Positions 24,371 to 33,272 of a stretch of DNA of 64,000 nt are shown piece after piece. Source of the stretch: Thalassospira profundimaris WP0211 (lineage in GTDB: Bacteria; Pseudomonadota; Alphaproteobacteria; Rhodospirillales; Thalassospiraceae); assembly GCF_000300275.1 (NCBI RefSeq), contig NZ_AMRN01000003.1:419577-483576 (forward strand), read 5' to 3'. The notes beneath the pieces were generated by a model. It was not told the origin of the DNA and searched no databases. It saw only the letters and a program-made list of their open reading frames with translations. The position numbers and the translations under genes were made by a program. Position 1 is the stretch's first letter. Every line of letters starts with the position of its first letter.

Positions 24371-25492
24371 ATGGCCGTTCGTAAAACCTACCTCGCCGTA
24401 ATCGGCACCGCCCTGATGCTGGGGGGATGTTCTTTTTCTTCTGAGGCCCTGTGGCCGACACTTGCCGGTGAAGAGGAAACGACGCAGCAAAACGTCGTTG
24501 CCAATCAGCCTGTTGGTGCCGATGCCATCACCAGCTATGACGTTGCTGCAAGCACGGAACCGCTGACTGGGGTATCTCAGACCGGAACCTTTGTTGGTAC
24601 CAAGGTCGAGAACATGCAGCAGGAGCTGAACCGTCTCAAATCCGCTTTGAGCAATCATAGCAACGAACTGCAGCAGCTGCGTGGACAGACCGTCGCGCAC
24701 TCGCAGGCCTATCACGGCACGGTTGCCGCGATCAGTGCCCGTCTGCAGGTCGGCACCACGCCGGGTAACCCGGTTCTGGTGCAGCAGTGGAACACCGCAC
24801 AGTCCGAACTGGACCGTGTGAATGATGACATTGCCGCGTTGAACTCGCTGGCCAACAAGGTTGCTGCCGACAGCACGCTGTCGACCTTCCTGCTTGAGTC
24901 GGTTCGTTCGGCCTATCAGGTTTCAGGCGCTGTTGACGAAGACCACCGTCAGCTGGCCCTGCTTGAAGACGAAACCAACCGCACCACGGTGCTGATTGAT
25001 CGTCTTCTGAACGAAATCAGCGAAAGCCTTGCCCGTCAGACGTCTTATGTCAGCACAGAACGCGCGAACCTCAATGCGCTGGCTCTGGCTGTCAAGAATG
25101 GCGAGATCTTCGGGGATTCCCTTTCCAAGCGTGTCTTCCAGTCGCAGGCTGCACCGGCATCAAGCGGTCAGCGTATGGCAGCCGCACCAAGTGATCGTCC
25201 GCTTGTCGTGATCCGTTTTGACACGGCGAGCGTCAAGTACGAGCAGGCGTTGTATAACGCGGTGAACCGCGTTCTTGAACGTCGCCCGCAGGCAAGCTTT
25301 GATGTGGTTGCGGTGACACCGAATCGTGGTACCCCGGCGCAGGTTGCGCTGAATGCCAATAAATCCAAGCGCAACGCGCAGGCAGTTCTTCGGTCGCTGA
25401 CCGATATGGGCATGCCAAGCTCGCGCGTGCGTGCTTCCGATGCGACCAGCGCATCTGTCTCGGCAAACGAGGTGCACGTCTTCGTGCGCTAA
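24371..25492 (+). CDS. Outer-membrane-type lipoprotein with coiled-coil middle and OmpA-like C-terminus
   Basis: This 373-residue protein starts with a lipoprotein signal peptide (LMLGGC lipobox, lipidated Cys20). Residues 75-240 are helical and likely coiled coil (VENMQQELNRLKSALSNHSNELQQLRGQ). Residues 275-373 look like an OmpA-type peptidoglycan-association fold: VVIRFDTASVKYEQALYNAVNRVLERRPQASFDVVAVTP, then NKSKRNAQAVLRSLTDMGMPSSRV. The classical NX2LSX2RAX2V motif is only partly kept, so binding to peptidoglycan is uncertain. A terminator follows. Confidence 0.82.
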   Translation: MAVRKTYLAVIGTALMLGGCSFSSEALWPTLAGEEETTQQNVVANQPVGADAITSYDVAASTEPLTGVSQTGTFVGTKVENMQQELNRLKSALSNHSNELQQLRGQTVAHSQAYHGTVAAISARLQVGTTPGNPVLVQQWNTAQSELDRVNDDIAALNSLANKVAADSTLSTFLLESVRSAYQVSGAVDEDHRQLALLEDETNRTTVLIDRLLNEISESLARQTSYVSTERANLNALALAVKNGEIFGDSLSKRVFQSQAAPASSGQRMAAAPSDRPLVVIRFDTASVKYEQALYNAVNRVLERRPQASFDVVAVTPNRGTPAQVALNANKSKRNAQAVLRSLTDMGMPSSRVRASDATSASVSANEVHVFVR

Positions 25493-25528
25493 GTCCTGCC
25501 GGACACCTACGGATTTTAAGAACGGCTA

Positions 25529-25565
25529 GCGGGTGCTTCGGGAGATCGAAGCACCCGTTTTTTAT
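25529..25565 (+). terminator. Terminator after the lipoprotein gene
   Basis: CGGGTGCTTCG (25530-25540) pairs with CGAAGCACCCG (25547-25557) and is followed by TTTTTTATTT. Confidence 0.92.
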
Positions 25566-25642
25566 TTCGGGTCATGCCGGTCAGGTTATTTCGCCTGATC
25601 CGGTCAGCCAGAAAAACAGAAGCCAGAAAACAGAAGGCTGAT

Positions 25643-25915
25643 ATGGGCGATCTGGTTAATCTGCGTCAGGCACGCAAACGCAAGCAACGCGACGAAAAGG
25701 CGCGCAAGGCTGATCAGAACCGCTTGCTGCACGGGCGCACGCGCGGCGAACGCACCCTGACTGAACATGAACGTCAGAACGCCGACAAACAGCATGATGG
25801 GCACAAGCGTGAAAAGCCGACCGGTGGTGAGGAAGACCAAGCCGCAGAGCTCAGCGAAAATAACGTGGTTTCAATCTTCGCATCTGATGACCCGTCCGAC
25901 AGCGAAGTTAAATAG
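25643..25915 (+). CDS. DUF4169-family protein
   Basis: This 90-residue, very basic and hydrophilic protein begins MGDLVNLRQARKRKQRDEKARKADQNRLLHGRTRGERTL, the pattern of the alphaproteobacterial DUF4169 family (NLR.ARK..R...A..NR..HGR). The ATG at 25643 has AAGG six bases upstream; the longer reading from 25574 overlaps the terminator region and is unlikely. The function is unknown. In other genomes these genes often sit beside a ribbon-helix-helix gene, which I do not see here. The 292 bp after it, up to 26207, contain nothing I can call. Confidence 0.75.
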   Translation: MGDLVNLRQARKRKQRDEKARKADQNRLLHGRTRGERTLTEHERQNADKQHDGHKREKPTGGEEDQAAELSENNVVSIFASDDPSDSEVK

Positions 25916-26207
25916 CGCCCCAACCAATCAAGTGAACAAGAAGATGCCGACTACATGCGCATAAACCGCGTGTGGTGCTTTGTTGGTTTGTAAGTTGTGA
26001 TCAGGGGGCAGAGAACTGTTGCCCGCGTGTGACGTGCAGAGGCAATGGCATATTGCCATCGTTGCGGATCAAACGGGCAGGTGTCGGCCGTTGCACAAGG
26101 TGGCACGGCATCACCGGCAGTGCCGGGTATTCAAATCGCGGCTTCGGACATTGCATTCCGTTTGCCGGTCGCAAGTCTTCAGGCGCAGTGTGAACGGATC
26201 ACGGGGA

Positions 26208-26747
26208 TCAGTTCAGCAGCGTTTCCGCTTCGCGTTTGGCCTGATCAAGGGCCTCATCCCATCCCATCAACCAGTCTTCATGATCACGGCAATCAGACGG
26301 ATAGGGGTTTTCGGTCAGGCGATGGGCATCGATCCCGGCCGAAAAACCTGAACCATAGGCCGAGTTCGGCAGGTGACGTTCCTGAACCACCGGCGCATGG
26401 GTTTCATAAAGGCTGTTGCGAAATGCCGGCAGCGAACACAGCACACCATCATCGATGCCAAGCGGGTAGGCCATCATCATGGCGGTGCCAAGCGAGGTGA
26501 TCGAGAGTTCTTCGCCAGCCGTCATGCGGATCAAGCCAGCCAGTTGAAGATTGGCAATGGCATTGTCGATGCGGCGCTGCAAGTCAGGGCCGTCCTGGAT
26601 GGCAACCTGATTGCCATAATCGTCGGTACAGAAAAGGGACAAGACACGGCGCAGCAACATGCTGCGATCAAGATTTGCCTCGGCGCTGCGCAGTACGGTC
26701 AGCATCAAGGTCGGGTCGCCAGGCGCGAAATCCATAGAACTGGACAT
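26208..26747 (-). CDS. Winged-helix-like protein with a C-terminal RMF-like (ribosome modulation factor) domain
   Basis: The first 100 or so residues of this 179-residue protein are helical and end in a wing-like beta hairpin (RRIDNAIANLQLAGLIRMTAGEELSITSLGTAMMM), typical of a winged helix. The last 50 residues (SAYGSGFSAGIDAHRLTENPYP then DHEDWLMGWDEALDQAKRE) follow the pattern of RMF: A-x-x-x-G-x-x-x-G, then PY, then W-L-x-G-W-x-x-A. RMF dimerises 70S ribosomes into inactive 100S particles. The start at 26747 has GGAGG seven bases upstream. I know no described protein of this combination. A ribosome- or RNA-linked role is inference. Confidence 0.6.
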   Translation of the reverse strand: MSSSMDFAPGDPTLMLTVLRSAEANLDRSMLLRRVLSLFCTDDYGNQVAIQDGPDLQRRIDNAIANLQLAGLIRMTAGEELSITSLGTAMMMAYPLGIDDGVLCSLPAFRNSLYETHAPVVQERHLPNSAYGSGFSAGIDAHRLTENPYPSDCRDHEDWLMGWDEALDQAKREAETLLN

Positions 26748-27085
26748 TCATGGGCCTCCGTTCGGGTCTAAACGAATTCCCTCCCAAGTCGGCAGCGATT
26801 ATCTCTTGGCCTTGCTCTCTCGGTCTTGATGGGGGCAAAGCCCTGCTGCTTTTTCTTATTATAGTTTGCAGATATGTTGCCAACTTGTGAAGACAAGATT
26901 TCGCTTATGCGGAATTTTTTGTTCTTGGTAGTGAACAAAAACACTTTCACGGCGTAACAATCTGAAAACAGGTGCCTATTGTCGTTGCTGCGTTGCAGCA
27001 GAATTTGGTGAAAATTTTTCCTGATTTGGTGTGGCTTGGGCCAGGTAGCAGCACTCTCGGCCTTGGTGCATCGGCGCAGATCGCC
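26748..27085. other. Intergenic region without a recognised gene
   Basis: This is 338 bp, AT-rich around 26850-26960, between the end of the CZB-diguanylate cyclase gene and the start of the RMF-like gene, both on the minus strand. I see no clear terminator, tRNA or small gene. It presumably holds the promoter of the RMF-like gene. Confidence 0.45.
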
Positions 27086-28102
27086 TCAGGTCGCGTTCTT
27101 GCCGGGTTTTGTGGCCGTGGACGCGGTCTTGCCATCCGGGTTTCGCCAGACGCGCACGCGATTGCGACCGCCTTCCTTGGCGGCGTACAGGGCCTTGTCG
27201 GCCTTCTCGATGATTTGCTCGGTCGTGCGGTTTTTGGTCATCGGTGCCGCGCCGATGGAGGCCGTGACTGGCAATATCGTTTCATCCGAGATGGCGACCG
27301 GGGATGCCTCGATCACGCGACGCAGGCGTTCGAGAACGCGCGCGCATTGCTTCATGTCGGCATTGGGCAGGCAGACGAGGAATTCCTCACCGCCATAGCG
27401 ATATACTTTATCAAACGGGCGCACATGCGATTGCAGGATGCCAGCGACTGATTGCAAAACCAGATCACCTGCCTGATGACCATAGGTGTCGTTAACCGAT
27501 TTAAAGTGATCAAGGTCGACCAGCGCGATCGCGGTAGGGACGCCGGTGCGGATCGCACGTTCGCGTTCGGCATTCAGGTCACCCATCATGGTCTGACGGT
27601 TATAGGTGCCCGTGAGAGGATCGACATCTGATCGCGCGGTGCGAAAGGCACGCTCCAGACGACGCAACTGAGCAAAAAACGATTCTGCGCGCAGGGCCAT
27701 CATGTCGAACTCGGCCGAATCGACTTCGTGATCGACATCATGTGCGCTTAAAAGCCGTTTGGCCGACTCGTGAAGTTGCTGATGGGTGGTTGCCAGGGCG
27801 CGCATGGCGGGTTGGTCAATCAGGCGGTTATGGCGATTAAGCGCGTACCACGCCCCGAAATCACAATCATGATCGTCTTCGTCGGTGTCAGATGACGTCC
27901 CCGAATCCGCCAGAACCAGCTTGCGGTTCCAGCGCAGCAAAAGGGCGATATGTTCGCCAAGCGCCTTTTCAAGTTCGGCAAGAATGTCGCGTTCGGCATC
28001 GGCCATCCCGCCATCGGCAATGCTTTCGGGCATTTTATGGCCCTTGGATCTGCCTTTAGCTGGCGGGGTGTCTGCCTTGGCCGGTTGCGACTTGTCACTC
28101 AT
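27086..28102 (-). CDS. Diguanylate cyclase with N-terminal zinc-binding CZB domain (DgcZ-like)
   Basis: This 338-residue cytoplasmic protein has an N-terminal domain (about residues 40-125) that carries the CZB pattern: H in EHIALLLRWNRKL, CDFGAWY, and H in THQQLHESAKRLL. This is the 3-His/1-Cys zinc site of E. coli DgcZ and chemoreceptors. Residues 160-320 are a GGDEF domain with VDPLTGTYNR, ALVDLDHFKSVNDTYGHQAGD and YGGEEF; the inhibitory RxxD (RPFD) is correctly placed five residues before it. Zinc should therefore inhibit cyclic di-GMP synthesis, as for DgcZ. An insert rich in Asp/Ser (SGTSSDTDEDDHD) sits inside the CZB domain. It lies 20 bp after lipB, probably in one operon. Confidence 0.87.
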   Translation of the reverse strand: MSDKSQPAKADTPPAKGRSKGHKMPESIADGGMADAERDILAELEKALGEHIALLLRWNRKLVLADSGTSSDTDEDDHDCDFGAWYALNRHNRLIDQPAMRALATTHQQLHESAKRLLSAHDVDHEVDSAEFDMMALRAESFFAQLRRLERAFRTARSDVDPLTGTYNRQTMMGDLNAERERAIRTGVPTAIALVDLDHFKSVNDTYGHQAGDLVLQSVAGILQSHVRPFDKVYRYGGEEFLVCLPNADMKQCARVLERLRRVIEASPVAISDETILPVTASIGAAPMTKNRTTEQIIEKADKALYAAKEGGRNRVRVWRNPDGKTASTATKPGKNAT

Positions 28103-28122
28103 TCGGAAGGCCCGGATTGGTG

Positions 28123-28773
28123 TTACGAAAAGATTTCGCCAAAGGTCTGTTGTAACAGGCGATCAAGTTCCGCCATAGGAATATCGACGCCAAGATCTTT
28201 GAGGCTAGTGACCCCATGGTCGGAAATGCCACACGGCACGATTCCACCGAAATGCGTCAGGTCCGGGGCGACATTAATCGCAATGCCATGGAACGTCACC
28301 CAGCGGCGCACCCGAACGCCAATGGCGGCGATCTTGTCTTCGCGGCCATCATCGCGCACCACCCAGATGCCAACACGGCCATCACGCCGTTCGCCTTTGA
28401 CGCCAAGCAGGGCCAGGGTGCGAATCACCCATTCTTCAAGGTTATGGACATAGACCCGGACATCGCGACCGCGATTCTTAAGGTCGAGCATCAGATAAAC
28501 CGTGCGCTGACCCGGCCCGTGATAGGTATATTGCCCGCCGCGGCCCGCGTCATAGACCGGAAAGCGATCCGGATCGACGAGGTCCTCGGCATGGGCACTG
28601 GTGCCGGCGGTATAAAGCGGCGGATGTTCAAGAAACCAAACAAGTTCATGGGCTTCGCCAGCATGAATGGCCTCTGCGCGGGCTTCCATTTCTGCAAGGG
28701 CTTCGGGGTAGGAAACCAACTCCGGGGTGGTGCGCCACTCGGGGATTTGCGCGGTTGGGGCGTTGCTTTGCAT
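28123..28773 (-). CDS. lipB: Octanoyl-[acyl carrier protein]:protein N-octanoyltransferase
   Basis: This 216-residue protein is Lip[17 protein letters not shown], the glycine-rich [22 protein letters not shown], catalytic Lys in [23 protein letters not shown] and Cys in [17 protein letters not shown]. It moves octanoate from ACP to lipoyl domains, the first step of lipoate synthesis for pyruvate and oxoglutarate dehydrogenases and the glycine cleavage system. The ATG at 28773 is preferred to a TTG four codons upstream, since AGGA sits just before it. A CZB-diguanylate cyclase gene follows in the same direction. Confidence 0.96.
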   Translation of the reverse strand: MQSNAPTAQIPEWRTTPELVSYPEALAEMEARAEAIHAGEAHELVWFLEHPPLYTAGTSAHAEDLVDPDRFPVYDAGRGGQYTYHGPGQRTVYLMLDLKNRGRDVRVYVHNLEEWVIRTLALLGVKGERRDGRVGIWVVRDDGREDKIAAIGVRVRRWVTFHGIAINVAPDLTHFGGIVPCGISDHGVTSLKDLGVDIPMAELDRLLQQTFGEIFS

Positions 28774-28890
28774 TTTTCCTGTCAAATAAGTGAAATGAGC
28801 CCTTGATCAGGGGATACCAATTTGCTATCTCCCTTTCCGCACCAAGGCAAGCCCACTTAATTACCTCAAGGGCTTTGCTGCAAAACATAT

Positions 28891-28977
28891 GCGGTCGTGG
28901 CGGAATTGGTAGACGCGCAGCGTTGAGGTCGCTGTGGGCTAACCCCCGTGGAAGTTCGAGTCTTCTCGACCGCACCA
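28891..28977 (+). tRNA. tRNA-Leu (anticodon GAG)
   Basis: An 87-nt class II tRNA: acceptor GCGGTCG/CGACCGC, anticodon stem CAGCG/CGCTG around TTGAGGT (anticodon GAG), a long variable arm (GGGCTAACCCCCGT), T loop TTCGAGT, discriminator A and encoded CCA. Confidence 0.97.
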
Positions 28978-29016
28978 TTATCTGGCCTCCCGTTCAATCG
29001 GGAAGGTCACGAAAAA

Positions 29017-29047
29017 GAACCCGTCAGCAATGGCGGGTTTTTTCGTT
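29017..29047 (+). terminator. Terminator after tRNA-Leu
   Basis: AACCCG and CGGGTT arms around a loop of about 12 bases, followed by TTTTCG. It lies 40 bp after the tRNA. Confidence 0.75.
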
Positions 29048-29266
29048 TGTGGACCTTCCCCATATATCCCCTACAATGGTTTGAATACGGCAATGGATCG
29101 GTTGGTGTGCGTCATCACGCGGTTGCGGCATAAACAATTGATTTATTGTGCGGTGCCGCGTTGAAAATTACGCAATGCAGCCCCTTGGCGAAGAATGAAC
29201 TGAGTGCTTCAATCGCGGGCCAAACTCATTTAGTCTACCGGTCCCGCTAGAGTGAATTATCAGGAT

Positions 29267-29313
29267 TTAACCGATTAACGGTTAATTTATGTAAATACCT
29301 GAAATCAAAGGTA
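29267..29313. promoter_or_regulatory. Cluster of palindromes in the maeB leader
   Basis: TTAACCG-ATTAA-CGGTTAA (29267-29285) is a perfect 19-bp palindrome. It is followed by ATTTA-TG-TAAAT (29284-29295) and TACCT-N8-AGGTA (29296-29313), the last covering the ribosome binding site AAAGG. All lie within 52 bp of the maeB start. The first is a good operator candidate; the regulator is unknown. Confidence 0.55.
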
Positions 29314-29318
29314 TTATA

Positions 29319-31610
29319 ATGGCAAATAGAAATGACAAGCTGCGCGAAGCAGCTTTGGACTATCACCGGTATCCCACCCCGGGGAAATTGTCCGTAACGG
29401 CAACCACCACCCTTGCAAACCAGCGTGACCTTGCCCTGGCCTATTCGCCGGGCGTCGCGTTCGCGTGCGAGGAAATCGTCAAAAACCCCGATACCGCAGC
29501 TGATTACACTGCGCGCGGTAACCTGGTCGGGGTGATTTCGAACGGTACGGCGGTGCTTGGCCTTGGTCCGATTGGCCCGCTGGCCTCCAAGCCGGTGATG
29601 GAAGGCAAGGCGGTTCTGTTCAAGAAGTTCGCCAATATCGATGTTTTCGATTTGGAAGTGAACGAAACCGACCCGCAGAAATTTATCGATATCGTCGCAG
29701 CGCTGGAGCCGACTTTCGGGGGTGTTAACCTCGAAGACATTAAGGCACCGGAATGCTTCATCATCGAAGAGGCATTGCGCAAACGCTGCAACATTCCGAT
29801 TTTCCACGATGACCAGCACGGTACGGCGATCTGTGTTGCCGCCGCGGTCCTCAATGGCCTGCGTGTGACCGGCAAGGACATCAACAAGGTCCGCCTTGTG
29901 ACATCCGGGGCCGGTGCAGCCGCCTTGGCGTGTCTGAACCTTCTGGTTTCCATGGGTTTGCCCAAGCACAACATCACGGTCACTGACCGGTTCGGTGTGG
30001 TCTATAAGGGCCGGGCCGAGGAAATGGATCCGTGGAAGGCCGAATACGCGATTGAAACCAACGCGCGTACGTTGAGCGACGTGATCGAAGGGGCTGATAT
30101 CTTCCTGGGTCTTTCGGCGCCGAACGTGATGGGCGAGGATGAGCTTCGCAAAATGGGCGAAGGCCCGATCATCATGGCGCTGGCCAACCCGACGCCGGAA
30201 GTTTCCCCGGAACTGGTCAAGGAAATCCGCCCGGATGCCGTAATGGCCACCGGTCGTACGGATTATCCGAACCAGGTGAACAACGTTCTTTGCTTCCCTT
30301 TCCTGTTCCGTGGCGCGCTTGATGTTGGCGCGACCGAGATCAACGAGGAAATGAAGATCGCCGCGGTCCATGCCATCGCCGATCTGGCAACTGCCGAGGT
30401 TTCAGACGTGGTGGCAACTGCCTATGGCGGGGAGGAACTTAAATTCGGTCCGGAATATCTTATCCCGAAGCCGTTTGATCCGCGCCTGATGCTGGAAATT
30501 CCGCCCCGTGTGGCCAAGGCCGCCATGGCAAGCGGTGTTGCCAAACGCCCAATCGAGGATTTCGACGAGTATCGTCAGCAGCTTGAAGGTTTCGTCTTCC
30601 GGTCCGGCCTTGTCATGAAGCCGGTGTTTGACGTGGCGCGCTCGCACAAGAAACGCGTGGTTTATCCCGAAGGCGAATCGCGCCGTGTTCTGCAGGCCTG
30701 TCAGGTGCTTGTCGATGACGGCATTTGTCATCCGGTGCTGATTGGTCGCCGCGAGGTTATCCTTGAACGGATTACCGAGCTTGGCCTGCGTCTTGTCCCC
30801 GATGAGCAGATTGAAATTCACGATCCTGATGACAATCCGCATTTCGAACAGGATTGGCAGGACTTCCACAACATCATGGGACGTCGCGGCATCAACCCGG
30901 AATATGCCCGGGCGATTGTGCGTACCCGTCCGACCGTGATCGCGGCCCTGATGCTGCGTCGCGGGGAAGTCGATGCGATGCTGTGCGGCTGTCAGGGCGG
31001 TTTCCTGCGCCATCTGCGCTATGTCCGCAATCTTGTCGGCCTGCGCAAAGGTGTGACCGATTTCTCCACGGTCAACATGATGATCATGAAGCAGGGGACG
31101 TTCTTCCTGACCGATACCTATGTGTCGGTCGATCCGACCCCGGAACATGTGGCAGAAACCACCATCATGGCCGCCGATGTGGTCAAGCGGTTCGGCATGA
31201 CGCCAAAGGCCGCGTTGATTTCGCATTCCAACTTCGGCAGCCACGAAAACAAGTCTGCCTGCAAGATGCGTGATGCGCTTCAGCTGATCAGAACGCAGGC
31301 ACCTGATCTTGAGGTCGAAGGCGAGATGCATGCGGATGCAGCCATTTCGCAGCCGATCCGTGACCGGATCTTCCCGCACTCGATGCTGAGCGGTTCGGCC
31401 AACCTTCTGGTCATGCCAACACTCGATGCGGCCAATATCTCGTACAACATGGTCAAGATGTTGGGCGACGGGCTTCCGGTTGGGCCGATCCTGGTCGGTG
31501 CGGCCAAATCAGCCCACGTCGTCAGCCCGTCGATCACCGTACGCGGTATTGTCAACATGACGGCGATTGCCGTTGTTGATGCCGTCACACGTACGCAGGA
31601 AAGCCAGTAA
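29319..31610 (+). CDS. maeB: NADP-dependent malic enzyme with C-terminal phosphotransacetylase-like domain
   Basis: This 763-residue protein has the MaeB layout. Residues 1-430 are the malic enzyme (LRAAALDYHRYP-like start, YSPGVAFACEEI, IFHDDQHGTA, VTSGAGAAALACLNLL), which decarboxylates malate to pyruvate with NADP. Residues 440-763 resemble phosphate acetyltransferase (VVYPEGESRRVLQACQ, ANLLVMPTLDAANISYNMVKML), usually without transacetylase activity but binding acetyl-CoA as a regulator. The enzyme links the TCA cycle to pyruvate and NADPH supply during growth on C4 acids or amino acids. AAAGG precedes the ATG by eight bases. Confidence 0.96.
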   Translation: MANRNDKLREAALDYHRYPTPGKLSVTATTTLANQRDLALAYSPGVAFACEEIVKNPDTAADYTARGNLVGVISNGTAVLGLGPIGPLASKPVMEGKAVLFKKFANIDVFDLEVNETDPQKFIDIVAALEPTFGGVNLEDIKAPECFIIEEALRKRCNIPIFHDDQHGTAICVAAAVLNGLRVTGKDINKVRLVTSGAGAAALACLNLLVSMGLPKHNITVTDRFGVVYKGRAEEMDPWKAEYAIETNARTLSDVIEGADIFLGLSAPNVMGEDELRKMGEGPIIMALANPTPEVSPELVKEIRPDAVMATGRTDYPNQVNNVLCFPFLFRGALDVGATEINEEMKIAAVHAIADLATAEVSDVVATAYGGEELKFGPEYLIPKPFDPRLMLEIPPRVAKAAMASGVAKRPIEDFDEYRQQLEGFVFRSGLVMKPVFDVARSHKKRVVYPEGESRRVLQACQVLVDDGICHPVLIGRREVILERITELGLRLVPDEQIEIHDPDDNPHFEQDWQDFHNIMGRRGINPEYARAIVRTRPTVIAALMLRRGEVDAMLCGCQGGFLRHLRYVRNLVGLRKGVTDFSTVNMMIMKQGTFFLTDTYVSVDPTPEHVAETTIMAADVVKRFGMTPKAALISHSNFGSHENKSACKMRDALQLIRTQAPDLEVEGEMHADAAISQPIRDRIFPHSMLSGSANLLVMPTLDAANISYNMVKMLGDGLPVGPILVGAAKSAHVVSPSITVRGIVNMTAIAVVDAVTRTQESQ

Positions 31611-31617
31611 CATACTC

Positions 31618-31648
31618 CCAGCCCCGTCTTGATCCCAAGCGGGGCTGG
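31618..31648. other. Hairpin after maeB
   Basis: CCAGCCCCG (31618-31626) pairs with CGGGGCTGG (31640-31648) 8 bp after the maeB stop. No T-run follows, so it is a weak or Rho-assisted terminator at best. A second hairpin, CCGTGCCGGGC (31701-31711) with GCCCGACACGG (31724-31734), lies before mgtE. Confidence 0.6.
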
Positions 31649-31787
31649 GGTGAATTGCTATCGCGCTCTTGACCGGGGCTATGTGATAGCGCAGAAACAG
31701 CCGTGCCGGGCGTTGGAACACAATGCCCGACACGGCGTTTAATCTTTTGCAGGAAAAATTGGCGGCTCATTAAACAGGGAGGGGCAG

Positions 31788-33191
31788 ATGACAGGTCAAG
31801 TTGAAGAACTCGACCGGCCGGCGGAAAAGTCGTCTGGCGATGAATATGTCGATCTGACTCCCGAATATGCCCGCGAAATCTTTGATGCGCTGGGCGAAGA
31901 AGAAGGCAGCAAGGCTGCTGATCTTCTGGGCGAGTTGCACTTTGCCGATATTGCCGATTTGCTGGGTTGGGCAAGCTCCAACCAGCGTGAGTTGCTTGTC
32001 GATCTGATCCGGCCGGATTTTGATCCGGAATTCCTGACCGAACTTGATGATGAACTTCGTGAAGAAGTCATTGGTCTGCTTGGCACCGATGTGGTGGCCG
32101 AGGCCATCACCGAACTTGATTCCGATGACGTCGTCGAAGTCATCGAGGACTTTGACGAGGATGAGCAGCGCGAACTTCTTGGCGCGCTGTCGGATATCGA
32201 GCGTGCGCGCGTTGAAGAGGCGCTGTCTTATCCGGAATATACCGCCGGTCGTATCATGCAGCGCGAGCTGGTGGCGATCCCGGATTACTGGTCTGTCGGG
32301 CAAACCATTGATTTCCTGCGTTCCGCCAAAAGTCTGCCGGAAGATTTTTATGACATCATTGTCGTTGATCCGCGCTATAGCCCGGTCGGGATTGTGCCGC
32401 TGTCGCGTGTGATCCGGACAAACCGCCCGGTGCTGATCCGCGATGTGATGGAATCAGATGAAATGCGCACGGTCGTCGTGACCGAGGAACAGGAAAACGT
32501 CGCCCACCTGTTCCGTCAGCGCGACCTGATTTCCGCCCCGGTTGTGGATGACAGCGGACGGCTGGTCGGTGTGATCACGGTTGATGACGTCGTTGACGTT
32601 ATCGACGAGGAATACGAAGAAGACATGATGCGCCTTGCCGGTGTTGGCGAGGAAGACGACCTTTCAAGTGCGATCTTTGCCACCACCCGATCACGTTTTA
32701 CATGGCTTTTGGTTAATCTTGGCACTGCGATCATGGCATCGGTTGTGATCGGTTTGTTTGAAGGCACGATTGAAAAGCTTGTTGCGCTGGCTGTGCTGAT
32801 GCCAATCGTCGCTTCTATGGGCGGTAATGCGGGCACGCAGACATTGACTGTGGCCGTGCGTGCGATTGCCACGCGTGAGCTGACCAGTACCAACGCATTG
32901 CGCGTGATCCGCAAGGAAGTCGCGGTGTGTGGCCTGAACGGTCTGGCCTTTGCCGTTCTTGCCGGGGCTGTGACGTGGTTCTGGTTTGATGACATGCTGC
33001 TTGGTGGTGTGATCGGCGTTGCCATGATCATCAACCTGCTGTTTGCCGGTCTGTTCGGGGCGCTGATCCCGCTTGGTCTGGAACGTGCGGGCATTGACCC
33101 GGCCGTCTCGTCGGCGGTTTTCCTGACGACGATTACCGATGTTGTCGGCTTTTTCGCCTTTCTGGGATTGGCGGCAGTCTTCCTGCTTTAG
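31788..33191 (+). CDS. mgtE: MgtE-type magnesium transporter
   Basis: This 467-residue protein has the full MgtE layout: an acidic N domain with HEAT-like helices (residues 20-140), two CBS domains (145-275), a connecting helix, and five transmembrane segments (about 305-467) with the pore signature VLMPIVASMGGNAGTQTLTV. The N and CBS domains sense intracellular Mg2+ and close the channel when it is high. GGGAGGGG lies just ahead of the ATG. It probably starts its own transcription unit after the two hairpins behind maeB. Confidence 0.96.
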   Translation: MTGQVEELDRPAEKSSGDEYVDLTPEYAREIFDALGEEEGSKAADLLGELHFADIADLLGWASSNQRELLVDLIRPDFDPEFLTELDDELREEVIGLLGTDVVAEAITELDSDDVVEVIEDFDEDEQRELLGALSDIERARVEEALSYPEYTAGRIMQRELVAIPDYWSVGQTIDFLRSAKSLPEDFYDIIVVDPRYSPVGIVPLSRVIRTNRPVLIRDVMESDEMRTVVVTEEQENVAHLFRQRDLISAPVVDDSGRLVGVITVDDVVDVIDEEYEEDMMRLAGVGEEDDLSSAIFATTRSRFTWLLVNLGTAIMASVVIGLFEGTIEKLVALAVLMPIVASMGGNAGTQTLTVAVRAIATRELTSTNALRVIRKEVAVCGLNGLAFAVLAGAVTWFWFDDMLLGGVIGVAMIINLLFAGLFGALIPLGLERAGIDPAVSSAVFLTTITDVVGFFAFLGLAAVFLL

Positions 33192-33214
33192 TCATCCGAA
33201 CACCAAAAAAAACA

Positions 33215-33250
33215 AACCCCCGCAATCGATCTGATTGCGGGGGTTTTGTT
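33215..33250. terminator. Bidirectional terminator between mgtE and the GGDEF-EAL gene
   Basis: AACCCCCGCAATC (33215-33227) pairs with GATTGCGGGGGTT (33233-33245). The plus strand continues TTGTTTG and the minus strand TTTGTTTTTTTT, and the flanking genes converge. Confidence 0.92.
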
Positions 33251-33272
33251 TGATCGGAATGACAGGCTCAGG

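Noticed and set aside
26045..26500. Plus-strand frame beginning MAYCHRCGSNGQ, suggestive of a zinc ribbon
   Set aside because: Only one CxxC is present, the rest is unlike any domain, and two thirds of it is antisense to the RMF-like gene that has a good ribosome binding site.
31611..31787. Magnesium riboswitch (M-box or mgtA type) ahead of mgtE
   Set aside because: Two simple hairpins are present, but nothing matches the M-box consensus and no proline-rich leader peptide is seen.
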